Assembly: GCA_016793095.1 (NCBI GenBank)
Contig: JAEUJQ010000045.1
Span: 62,001 to 126,000, forward strand
Origin: Myxococcaceae bacterium
Lineage (GTDB): Bacteria > Myxococcota > Myxococcia > Myxococcales > Myxococcaceae
Length of the DNA stretch: 64,000 bases
Reading direction: 5' to 3'
Below are positions 9,543 through 17,062 of the stretch, in pieces. Made by a program: the position numbers and the translations under genes. Numbering within the stretch: the stretch's first letter is position 1; each line of letters begins with the position of its first letter. The notes beneath the pieces were generated by a model that saw only the letters and a list, made by a program, of their open reading frames with translations, was not told the DNA's origin and ran no database searches.

Positions 9543-9887
9543 TCAGTTCGCCCCGGGGAACGAGCTGACGTACTGGATCTTCACGTCCGGGAACGAGCTG
9601 ACGAACTGCACCTTCGTGTCCGGGAAGGACGTGACGAACTGCCACTTGCCGCACGAGTCGGGGAACGACGTCACCTTCTGCACCTTGACGTCAGGGAAGC
9701 TCGAGACCTCCTGGACCTTCACGTCGGGGAAGCTCGTGACGACCTGGATCTTCCCGTACAGCTTCTTGCCGTTGAAGGTGCAGCTCGACTTGTTGAACGA
9801 GCCGCCGGCCTCGGCGCGCAGGGTGCTGAGCGTGCCGGCGACGGCGATGAGCGCGGTGAGGGCGTGGACGAGGAGCTTCCGGTGCAT
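9543..9887 (-). CDS. small secreted SFPD-repeat protein, probable 7(1) septoil-knot family
   Basis: A 114-residue protein with a signal peptide (about 1-25). The mature 90 residues are almost entirely a short tandem repeat: SFPD at residues 52, 63, 74, 87 and 98, and SFPG at 109, each followed by a V-K-x-Q-x-V strand. Spacing is 11 residues, or 13 where SCGKWQF is inserted. From memory, SFPD/KVxxV repeats with a GKW-containing unit are typical of the family predicted, and for one member experimentally shown, to form a 7(1) protein knot; I could not check this. The start has AAGGAAG 5 nt upstream. It is the promoter-proximal gene of the protease/caspase operon, with 10 nt to the next start. 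Biological role is unknown. Confidence 0.75.
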   Translation of the reverse strand: MHRKLLVHALTALIAVAGTLSTLRAEAGGSFNKSSCTFNGKKLYGKIQVVTSFPDVKVQEVSSFPDVKVQKVTSFPDSCGKWQFVTSFPDTKVQFVSSFPDVKIQYVSSFPGAN

Positions 9888-9971
9888 GGGGGCTTCCTTG
9901 GTGGGTGGTGAGGCGACTTGAGCATGACCCCCGACCGGCCTGTCAGGTGAAAACCGTGAGCCGAAGCGCCC

Positions 9972-11348
9972 TCACGCGACGCAGACCTCGGGCGCCGCCG
10001 CGACGTCAGGGATCACCACCGCCGGCAGCGAGTCGATGCCCACCTGCCTGCCCGACAGCGAGGCCGCGCTCGCCGCTCCGATCGCCACCCGGGCCAGGGC
10101 GCCGATGGGCGCGTCGCCGTCGAAGTTCACCGTCGTGTTGTGGCTGGTTCGACCGAAGCGACGGGTCGGATCGGTGCGCGAAGCGCCCTCCACCAGGACC
10201 TCGACCGTCTGCCCCACCTGCGCCGCGTTGAACTCGACGCTGAGCTTCTTCTGCAGGGCGTTGAGCCGCTCGAGCCGCGCGATCTTCACCTCGTGCGGTA
10301 CCGCGCCCCACTCTCCTTCGCGCATCGCGGCGGCCGTCTTCGGGCGGGGCGAGTAGATGAACGAGAACTGGCCCGCGTAGCGGACCTGCTCGGTGAGCTG
10401 GTACGTCTTCTCGAAGTCCTCGTCGGTCTCGCCCGGGAAGCCCACGATGATGTCGGTGGTGACGGCGATGCCGGGGCGGGCCTCGCGCAGCTTCCCCAGC
10501 CGCTCGAGGTACTCGGCCACCGTGTAGTCGCGCCGCATGCGCTCGAGCACCTCGTCGGAGCCGCTCTGCACGGGCAGGTGGAAGTGCCCCATGATCTTCG
10601 GCTCGACCCGGAAAGCCTCGATCAGCTCGTCGGAGAGATCGTGCGGGTGGCTCGTGGTGAAGCGCACGCGCTCGATGCCGGGCACCTGGGCGGTGCGCAG
10701 CAGCAGCTGGGCGAACGAGACGCCGCCGCGGTACGAGTTCACGTTCTGCCCGACGAGCGTCACCTCGCGCACGCCGACGGTGGTGAGCGACGCCGCCTCC
10801 TGCAGGATGTCCCCGAACGGGCGGCTCACCTCGCGGCCGCGGGTGTGCGGCACCACGCAGAAGGCGCAGACGTTGTCGCAGCCCTTCATCACGGTGATGA
10901 ACTCGGTGGCCTTGCCCCGCGAGGTGTTCGGGTCGGCGCGCGGGAAGACGTAGTCTTCGCTGTCCACCCAGGCCGTCTCGACGACGCGCACCCGATCCGC
11001 CTCCACCCGCTGGATGATCTCGGGCAGCTTCTGGATGGCGTCGGGCCCGAAGACGAAGTCCACGTAGGGCACCCGCTCGAGAATGCGGTTCTTCTCCTGC
11101 TGCGCGACGCAGCCGCCCACGCCGATCAACGCCCCACGCTGCAGCTTCACCTGCCGGTAGCGCCCCAGCGCCGACAGCATCTTGTCCTCGGCCTTCTCGC
11201 GAATGGAGCAGGTGTTCAGGATGATCAGATCGGCGCTCTCGGGAGCCGGAGTCGGCGCGTACTGCATCGAGGCGAGCGCCTCCGACATCCGCATGGTGTC
11301 GTTGACGTTCATCTGGCAGCCGAAGGTGTGAATGAAGACGCGCTTCAT
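9972..11348 (-). CDS. miaB: tRNA-2-methylthio-N6-dimethylallyladenosine synthase
   Basis: A 458-residue radical-SAM methylthiotransferase that adds the 2-methylthio group to i6A37 of tRNAs reading codons starting with U. The N-terminal UPF0004 domain has the three cluster cysteines (TFGCQMN, NTCSIRE, GGCVAQQ). The central radical-SAM domain has CDNVCAFCVVPHTRGRE, with CxxxCxxC. The C-terminal TRAM domain follows at about residue 385. Length matches the family (about 440-475). CSIREKAE and the exact RSAM signature distinguish MiaB from RimO and MtaB. The partner gene miaA lies 40 kb away in this window (51545-52417), so the two are not in one operon. Confidence 0.95.
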   Translation of the reverse strand: MKRVFIHTFGCQMNVNDTMRMSEALASMQYAPTPAPESADLIILNTCSIREKAEDKMLSALGRYRQVKLQRGALIGVGGCVAQQEKNRILERVPYVDFVFGPDAIQKLPEIIQRVEADRVRVVETAWVDSEDYVFPRADPNTSRGKATEFITVMKGCDNVCAFCVVPHTRGREVSRPFGDILQEAASLTTVGVREVTLVGQNVNSYRGGVSFAQLLLRTAQVPGIERVRFTTSHPHDLSDELIEAFRVEPKIMGHFHLPVQSGSDEVLERMRRDYTVAEYLERLGKLREARPGIAVTTDIIVGFPGETDEDFEKTYQLTEQVRYAGQFSFIYSPRPKTAAAMREGEWGAVPHEVKIARLERLNALQKKLSVEFNAAQVGQTVEVLVEGASRTDPTRRFGRTSHNTTVNFDGDAPIGALARVAIGAASAASLSGRQVGIDSLPAVVIPDVAAAPEVCVA

Positions 11349-11490
11349 GGGCGGGCGCTTCTCGCGTCAGTCGGGGCTGCAAGTCAACCCGCCGGACCAC
11401 CGAGCCACCGCCGGGCTGGTCGCGATTCTGCACACGGGCGGCCTCCCCCGGGTTCCCCCAGCACACCCGCAGTCCTCGATGGAGCGCACG

Positions 11491-11970
11491 ATGGGATTCT
11501 TCGACAAGGCGAAGCACTTCATGGGCGGTCACGGCGTGAAGGTCCAGAACACCGTGATCGAGCGGCAGGACCCGCTCGCGGTGACCCTCCCGATCGGCGA
11601 CACCGTGGTGAAGGGGAAGTTCAACGTCAGCGCCGACAAGGACTGCGAGGTGCTCTCGATGAAGGCCGCGTTCCTCGCCGAGTACGTGCACCCGGACGGG
11701 CGTGTCGAGGAGGTGGTGCTGGGCGAAGACGTCTTCCCCGAGCCCAACACGTCGCGCTCGGACGACATGCTCAAGTACCCCTACAAGCTGTCCGGCGGCG
11801 CGACGCAGGAGGACTTCTTCAACATCCTCATGCAGCGCGACATCCCCTCCCTGCTCTCGGACAAGTCCTGGCCAAAGGAGAAGGTGCGCTTCTTCGTGAA
11901 GACGATGGTGGACGTGAAGGGCTCGCCCTTCGATCCCGACACGAAGAACGAGGTGAAGATCCTCGCGTGA
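11491..11970 (+). CDS. small protein resembling Spo0M/arrestin-like proteins
   Basis: A 159-residue protein. I chose the ATG at 11491 because GGAG sits 6 nt upstream; an in-frame ATG at 11479 has no such site. The sequence starts MGFFDKAKHFMGG and is predicted mostly beta after that, with no signal peptide or membrane helix. The short amphipathic start followed by a beta sandwich, and the ending with VDVKGSPFDPD, recall Spo0M (SpoOM, arrestin-like) proteins. That is a weak family guess, not a firm assignment. It stands alone, divergent from miaB and convergent with der. Confidence 0.6.
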   Translation: MGFFDKAKHFMGGHGVKVQNTVIERQDPLAVTLPIGDTVVKGKFNVSADKDCEVLSMKAAFLAEYVHPDGRVEEVVLGEDVFPEPNTSRSDDMLKYPYKLSGGATQEDFFNILMQRDIPSLLSDKSWPKEKVRFFVKTMVDVKGSPFDPDTKNEVKILA

Positions 11971-11976
11971 GGTGAC

Positions 11977-13398
11977 TCACCGTCGCCGGCGCCGGTGCTC
12001 TGCGCGCTTCTTGAACGTCTGCGCGGCCAGCGCCCGGTCCTTCTTTCCGGGCCGCTCCCGCCAGAACAGCCGCATCGGCACCCGCAGGCTGAACGTCTTG
12101 CGCAGGTAGTTCGAGACGTAGCGCACGTACCGATCGGGCACCGACTTCGGGTTCGAGCAGATGAACGCGAAGGCTGGCGGCGCGGTGCCCACCTGCATCG
12201 CGTAGTAGATCTTCAGCGCGCGCGAGCCGCTCCACGGCATCGGGTGCTCGGTGGTGATGTGCTCGGTCACCCGGTTGAGCATCGGCGTGGCCGCGCGGAA
12301 GTACTGCTGGCCGAACAGCTCGAGGGCGAGATCGAGCACCTTGGTGACGCCCTGCCCGTCGAGCGCCGAGACGAACACCATCGGCGCCCAGTCGACGTGC
12401 TTGAGGTACCACTTGAGCTCGTCGCGCCACTCGGCCTGCGAGCCGTGCTTGCCCTTCACCAGATCCCACTTGTTGACGCAGATGATCAGCGCGCGACCCT
12501 TCTCTTCGGCGATCGCGGCGATCTTCTGATCTTGATCGACGCCCGCCTCGGTGGCGTCGAGGACCAGCACGACGACGTCGGCGTCTTCGGCAGCGCGGAT
12601 CGCGCCCATCACCGAGTAACCCTCGACCTTCTGGGTGATCACCGCCTTGCGGCGGATGCCGGCGGTGTCGGTGAGGAGGAGCTCGCGCCCCTTCCACGTG
12701 AAGGCCGAGTCGATGGGATCTCGCGTGGTGCCGGCGATGGGGCTCGCGACGACCCGCTCCTCGCCGAGGATCGCGTTCACCAGCGACGACTTGCCGACGT
12801 TGGGGCGGCCGACGATGGCGACGCGAATCGGCGCGTCGGTGTCCTGCTCGGCGAGCGCGTCTGCCTCAGGGGGCGCGACCGGCGGCGGCAGCATGGGCTC
12901 GAGCCGATCGGCCAGGGTGTGCATGCCCTCGCCGTGCTCGGCCGCGACCGCGATCGGCTCGCCGAGGCCCAGCCGGTGGAACTCGGCCACCATGGTGTCG
13001 GCGTCCTTCAGGCCGTCGCACTTGTTCACCAGCACGACGATGGGCCGATCCTGCTTGCGCAGGTAGCGCGCCACCTCTTCGTCCCCCGCCGTCACGCCCG
13101 CGCGGCCGTCGACCACCAGCAGCACGAGCTCGCACGCCTCGACCGCCGCCTGGGCCTGCTGGCGCACCAGCCGCTCGAGCTGGTCTTCCTTCCCTTCGGG
13201 CACGAACCCGCCGGTGTCGATGAAGGTGACGGGCCGCTCGAGGTAATCGACGTCGGCGAAGTGCCGATCACGCGTGACGCCGGGCGTGTCCTCGACGATC
13301 GCGCGCCGCCTTCGGATGAGGCGGTTGAAGAGCGTCGACTTGCCGACGTTCGGCCGACCGACGATCGCGATGAGGGTTCGCCTGGGGCCGCGGGCCAT
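11977..13398 (-). CDS. der: ribosome-assembly GTPase Der (EngA)
   Basis: A 473-residue protein with two consecutive Era-like GTPase domains and a C-terminal KH-like domain, the unique layout of Der, which acts in 50S subunit maturation. Domain 1 has GRPNVGKST (about 14-22), DTGGF and NKCD. Domain 2 has GRPNVGKSS, DTAGIRRK and NKWD. The C-terminus ends with a basic tail (AEHRRRRR) and has the typical FWRERPGKK segment. The gene is 3 nt upstream of nothing else on its strand; era lies 3 nt before it, so era-der are co-transcribed. Length is normal for the family. Confidence 0.96.
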   Translation of the reverse strand: MARGPRRTLIAIVGRPNVGKSTLFNRLIRRRRAIVEDTPGVTRDRHFADVDYLERPVTFIDTGGFVPEGKEDQLERLVRQQAQAAVEACELVLLVVDGRAGVTAGDEEVARYLRKQDRPIVVLVNKCDGLKDADTMVAEFHRLGLGEPIAVAAEHGEGMHTLADRLEPMLPPPVAPPEADALAEQDTDAPIRVAIVGRPNVGKSSLVNAILGEERVVASPIAGTTRDPIDSAFTWKGRELLLTDTAGIRRKAVITQKVEGYSVMGAIRAAEDADVVVLVLDATEAGVDQDQKIAAIAEEKGRALIICVNKWDLVKGKHGSQAEWRDELKWYLKHVDWAPMVFVSALDGQGVTKVLDLALELFGQQYFRAATPMLNRVTEHITTEHPMPWSGSRALKIYYAMQVGTAPPAFAFICSNPKSVPDRYVRYVSNYLRKTFSLRVPMRLFWRERPGKKDRALAAQTFKKRAEHRRRRR

Positions 13399-13401
13399 GA
13401 G

Positions 13402-14394
13402 TCACTCCCGGACCATGGAGTAGCCCATGCGGCGCAGCATGTCGTGGCGCTCGCTCCAGCGCTCTTCCACCTTCACCTGCAGCGACAGGAAGACGTTGGT
13501 GCCGAGCAGTCGCTGGATCGACTGGCGCGCGTCGGTGCCGATGGTCTTGAGCATCTGCCCGCGCTTGCCGATCACGATCGCCTTCTGGCTGTCGCGCTCG
13601 ACGTAGATGTTGGCGTGGATGCGCACGAGCCCCGTGAGCCGGGGGCCAGGCTTCGGCGGCGGGGCCTTCTTGCCCTTCTTCGGCGCGCGCGGCGGCGGCG
13701 GCGTGAAGCGCTCGCTCTCGTCGAACAGCTCGACGACGACGGCGGTCGAGTACGGCACCTCCTGCCGGCAGTGCCGCAGCAGCTGCTCGCGAACGTACTC
13801 GGCGACCAGCACCCGCTCGGCCTGATCGGTGAGCATGTCGTCGGGGAACAGGTTCGGCCCCTCGGGCATCGCCGCCACCACCCGCTCGTAGAGCAGCGGC
13901 AGGCCGTCACCGGAGCGCGCCGACACGGGGATCACCTCTGCGAACGAGAAGTGCTTCCGGTACAGATCGATGAGCGGCAGCAGCAGGTGCTTCTTCACCA
14001 GGTCGATCTTCGTGACCACCAGCACCGTGGGCTTGCCGATGGCCGCGAGGCGCTCCATCACGAAGCGGTTGCCCGGCCCGATCTCCGGCGCCCGCCCCTC
14101 CTCGAGCCCCTCGGCCTCGACCAGGAACAACACGACGTCGCACTCGCTGGCGGCGTTGAGCGCCACGTCCACCATGTACGTGTTGAGGGCGCCCTTCGCC
14201 TGGTGCACGCCCGGTGTGTCCACGAAGGCCACCTGCCCTGCTTCCTTCGTCACCACGCCGAGGATCCGCGTGCGGGTCGTCTGCGGCTTCGGCGAGACGA
14301 TCGCCAGCCGCTCGCCCGCCAACGCGTTGAGGAGCGTCGACTTGCCCACGTTGGGCCGGCCTATGAGGGCGGCGAAGCCACTGCGGGTGGGCAC
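13402..14394 (-). CDS. era: GTPase Era, 16S rRNA-binding, with a Lys/Pro-rich insert
   Basis: A 330-residue protein with a GTP start codon context of GTG at 14394. The GTPase domain has GRPNVGKSTLLN (about 11-22), DTPGVHQ and TKIDLV. The C-terminal KH domain contains GKRGQMLKTIG and binds the 3' end of 16S rRNA. It is about 30 residues longer than typical Era because of a Pro/Lys-rich stretch (PPPPRAPKKGKKAPPPKPG) between the GTPase and KH domains, where most Era proteins have a short linker. It sits between a cyclophilin gene and der; rnc lies four genes upstream, so the usual rnc-era link is broken only by the three cyclophilins. Confidence 0.95.
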   Translation of the reverse strand: MPTRSGFAALIGRPNVGKSTLLNALAGERLAIVSPKPQTTRTRILGVVTKEAGQVAFVDTPGVHQAKGALNTYMVDVALNAASECDVVLFLVEAEGLEEGRAPEIGPGNRFVMERLAAIGKPTVLVVTKIDLVKKHLLLPLIDLYRKHFSFAEVIPVSARSGDGLPLLYERVVAAMPEGPNLFPDDMLTDQAERVLVAEYVREQLLRHCRQEVPYSTAVVVELFDESERFTPPPPRAPKKGKKAPPPKPGPRLTGLVRIHANIYVERDSQKAIVIGKRGQMLKTIGTDARQSIQRLLGTNVFLSLQVKVEERWSERHDMLRRMGYSMVRE

Positions 14395-14425
14395 GGCGGT
14401 GTCCTCGGAGCTCGAGCGCGGTCGT

Positions 14426-14977
14426 TCAGGCCGTCTTCGAGATGGTGAGCTTCTTGATGACGATGTCGGTCTTCGGGCGATCGCCCGGGCCCTTCGGCAC
14501 CACGTTGGCGATGCGATCGATGATGTCCTGGCCGGACATCACCTCGCCGAAGATCGTGTGCTTGTTGTTGAGCCACGCGGTGCTGGTGACGGTGATGAAG
14601 AACTGACAGCCGTTGCTGTTGGGCCCCGAGTTGGCCATCGCGAGCAGGCCCGGCCGATCGAAGCGGCGCCCCGACTGGAACTCGTCTTCGAACTTGAAGC
14701 CCGGGTTGCCGCGGCCGGTGCCGGCGGGATCGCCCCCCTGCACCATGAAGTTCGGGATGCAGCGGTGGAGGATCGTGCCGTCGTAGAGCGGCGTGTTCTT
14801 CATCGCCTCACCGGTCGCGGGGTGCGTCCAGGGCTTCTCTCCCGTCGCCAGGCCGACGAAGTTCTCGACCGTCTTCGGCGCGTCCTTCGGGAACAGCCGC
14901 ACGACGATGGTGCCCTGGGTGGTGTCGAACGTCGCGTACAGATCATGGCCGGCGCGGGCCTCGTCCATCATTCCCAT
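14426..14977 (-). CDS. cytoplasmic cyclophilin-type peptidyl-prolyl isomerase
   Basis: A 183-residue cyclophilin with no signal peptide, so probably cytoplasmic. It catalyses cis-trans isomerisation of Xaa-Pro bonds. Motifs of the fold are clear: TTQGTIVVRLF at the N-terminus, FVGLATG, the active-site block FHR-like LHRCIPNFMVQGGD, ANSGPNSNGCQFFITV, and the C-terminal HTIFGEVMSG. The start ATG at 14977 is preceded by GGAG 8 nt upstream. It is the third of three tandem cyclophilin genes on this strand, 21 nt after the lipoprotein paralogue. Confidence 0.93.
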   Translation of the reverse strand: MGMMDEARAGHDLYATFDTTQGTIVVRLFPKDAPKTVENFVGLATGEKPWTHPATGEAMKNTPLYDGTILHRCIPNFMVQGGDPAGTGRGNPGFKFEDEFQSGRRFDRPGLLAMANSGPNSNGCQFFITVTSTAWLNNKHTIFGEVMSGQDIIDRIANVVPKGPGDRPKTDIVIKKLTISKTA

Positions 14978-14998
14978 CTGGCTTGCTCCCTCTCCCGG

Positions 14999-15634
14999 TT
15001 ACGGCTGCGTGTCTGACAACGTGATGCTCGTGATGTTGATGGCCTCGAGCGGCTTGTCCATCGGAGACTTCGGCGCCTTCGAGATCGCCTGCACGATCTC
15101 GTAGCCCTTCACGACCTCGCCGAAGATCGTGTGCTTGTTGTTCAGGTACTGCGGCGTCGAGGTGGTGATGAAGAACTGAGAACCGTTCGTGTTGGGCCCG
15201 GCGTTCGCCATCGCGAGCAGGCCCGGCTTGTCGAAGGCGCAGCCCTTCTGGCACTCGTCTTCGAAGGAGTACCCGGGATCGCCGGTGCCGGTGCCGAGCG
15301 GGCAGCCGCCCTGGATCATGAAGTCCTGGATCACGCGGTGGAACGTCAGCCCGTCGTAGAACGGCGCGCCCTTCTTGCGCTCGCCGGTGGCCGGGTTCTT
15401 CCAGTCCTTCTCGCCCGCGGCCAGGCCGACGAAGTTCGCGACGGTCTTCGGGGTGCGATCGGACCAGAGCTTGAGCGTGATGTCGCCGAGGCTCGTCTTC
15501 ATGACCGCGTAGATCGGCTTGCCGGCCTCGGCCTTGCCCATCCACGTGGACGCGCTGGCGCCGCCCGTCGACCCGGCGTCTTTCGGGCACGCGGTGAGCG
15601 TCAGCACGATCGCAGCGACGAAGGCCGACTTCAC
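14999..15634 (-). CDS. lipoprotein cyclophilin-type peptidyl-prolyl isomerase
   Basis: A 211-residue cyclophilin with an N-terminal lipoprotein signal (VLTLTAC, Cys16 followed by PKDAG). It should therefore be anchored in the envelope, facing the periplasm or surface. The cyclophilin core starts at about residue 40 (KTSLGDITLKLW), with FHRVIQDFMIQGG, ANAGPNTNGSQFFI and HTIFGEVVKG. All main catalytic-site motifs including FHR and the QFFI block are present. Its start overlaps the stop of the upstream paralogue by 4 nt (ATGA), which suggests coupled translation. Confidence 0.92.
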   Translation of the reverse strand: MKSAFVAAIVLTLTACPKDAGSTGGASASTWMGKAEAGKPIYAVMKTSLGDITLKLWSDRTPKTVANFVGLAAGEKDWKNPATGERKKGAPFYDGLTFHRVIQDFMIQGGCPLGTGTGDPGYSFEDECQKGCAFDKPGLLAMANAGPNTNGSQFFITTSTPQYLNNKHTIFGEVVKGYEIVQAISKAPKSPMDKPLEAINITSITLSDTQP

Positions 15635-16263
15635 TTCTTCGGCTCCTTCTTCGCGGCGGCCGTGGGGGCCTTCTCGGAGATCGCGACCTTGAGCATCTTC
15701 TGTTCGACGACCGGGCGATCCATCGGGCCCTTCTGCACGTCGCCGATCTTCACCACGTTCTCGTAGCCGGAGATCACCTCGCCGAAGATCGTGTGCTTGT
15801 TGTTGAGGTACGTGGGCGTCGAGGTGGTGATGAAGAACTGGGAGCCGTTCGTGCCGGGGCCCGCGTTGGCCATCGCGAGCAGGCCGGTCTTGTCGAAGCC
15901 CCGCCCGGACTGGAACTCGTCCGCGAAGCGGTAGCCCGGGCCGCCACGGCCAGAGCCCTCGGGGTCGCCGCCCTGGATCATGAAGTTGGGGATCACGCGG
16001 TGGAAGATGAGCCCGTCGTAGAACGGCCGCTTCGTCGGCTGGCCGGTCTTCGGATCGACGAACTCCTTCTCACCGGCGGCGAGGCCCACGAAGTTCGCCA
16101 CCGTCTTCGGCGCGTCCTTCGAGAAGAGGCGAATGACGATCTCGCCCTGGGTCGTGGTGAGGGTGGCGTAGAGGTCCTTCCCCTCCTCCGCCAGCTTCAT
16201 GAACTTGCCCTGGGCGAACGACAGCGCGGGGACCAGCATCAACAGCCATGTGAGGTTTCGCAT
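15631..16263 (-). CDS. secreted cyclophilin-type peptidyl-prolyl isomerase
   Basis: A 210-residue cyclophilin. I use the ATG at 16263 (MRNLTWLLMLVPALSFAQ) because it gives a clean cleavable signal peptide; a longer frame upstream adds an unlikely charged leader. The core has TTQGEIVIRLF, FHRVIPNFMIQGGD, ANAGPGTNGSQFFI and HTIFGEVISG. The C-terminus ends in a basic tail (AAAKKEPKK). It is first of three tandem cyclophilins and overlaps the next by 4 nt. Predicted location is the periplasm, in contrast to the lipoprotein and cytoplasmic paralogues downstream. Confidence 0.92.
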   Translation of the reverse strand: MRNLTWLLMLVPALSFAQGKFMKLAEEGKDLYATLTTTQGEIVIRLFSKDAPKTVANFVGLAAGEKEFVDPKTGQPTKRPFYDGLIFHRVIPNFMIQGGDPEGSGRGGPGYRFADEFQSGRGFDKTGLLAMANAGPGTNGSQFFITTSTPTYLNNKHTIFGEVISGYENVVKIGDVQKGPMDRPVVEQKMLKVAISEKAPTAAAKKEPKK

Positions 16264-16308
16264 GGCGCGGAAGGTACCGCCCGAGGTGGGCCGCTCCAAG
16301 CTGGTTTT

Positions 16309-17058
16309 TCAGGGCTGGGGCGTGGGCGTCTGGCCGTTTCGCTGGGCGAGCAGGTGCAGGGTGTCGCGCGCGGCGGCCTGCTCGGCCTCTTTCTTCGATC
16401 GGCCGGTCGATCGGGCGAACACCTCGGCGCCGATCGAGACCTCGACCTCGAAGATCTTCTCGTGATCGGGGCCCGTCTCGCCGACGACGCGGTACCGCGG
16501 AGACGTCTTGAACAGGCTCTGCCCCTCCTCCTGCAGCAGCGACTTGTAGTCCTGGCCCTGGCGGCCCTCGGCGACGCCGTCGAGCGCCTCGGCGAAGACC
16601 CGATCGACGAAGGGCATCACCGCGCCCATGCCGGCGCACAGGTACAGCGCGCCCACCGCGGCCTCGAGCGCGTCGGCGATGATCGACGTCTTGTCGCGCC
16701 CGCCCGTCAGCTCCTCTCCCCGCCCCAGCAACAGCACCTCGCCCAGGCCGAGCGCGCGACCGATGCGGCCCAGGCACTCTTCGTTGACGATCAGCGCGCG
16801 CAGCTTCGACAGCTCGCCCTCGTCGGCCTTCGGGAAGCGCTCCATGAGCCGGTGCCCGATGGCGAGATCGACCACCGCGTCGCCGAGGTACTCGAGGCGC
16901 TCGTTGTCCTCGAGGGGCAGCTCCTTGTGCTCGTTGCAGAAGCTCTTGTGGGTGATGGCGCGCAGGGCGAGCGCCTTGTCGTCGAAGCTGAAGGAGAGGC
17001 GCTGCTCGAGCCCCGCCACCCGCTCTTCGTTCGTCTTGAGTCTCGGAGAGGAGCTCAT
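16309..17058 (-). CDS. rnc: ribonuclease III
   Basis: A 249-residue double-strand-specific endoribonuclease that processes rRNA precursors and structured RNAs. The N-terminal RNase III domain carries the signature NERLEYLGDAVVDL (about 58-71) with the catalytic Glu/Asp, and a second acidic set around DALEAAVGALYL. The C-terminal double-stranded-RNA-binding domain (about 170-240) includes FEVEVSIG and STGRSKKEAEQAAARD. Length is typical. It starts 4 nt after the stop of the FHA-GGDEF gene and precedes the cyclophilins. Confidence 0.95.
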   Translation of the reverse strand: MSSSPRLKTNEERVAGLEQRLSFSFDDKALALRAITHKSFCNEHKELPLEDNERLEYLGDAVVDLAIGHRLMERFPKADEGELSKLRALIVNEECLGRIGRALGLGEVLLLGRGEELTGGRDKTSIIADALEAAVGALYLCAGMGAVMPFVDRVFAEALDGVAEGRQGQDYKSLLQEEGQSLFKTSPRYRVVGETGPDHEKIFEVEVSIGAEVFARSTGRSKKEAEQAAARDTLHLLAQRNGQTPTPQP

Positions 17059-17062
17059 CGGG

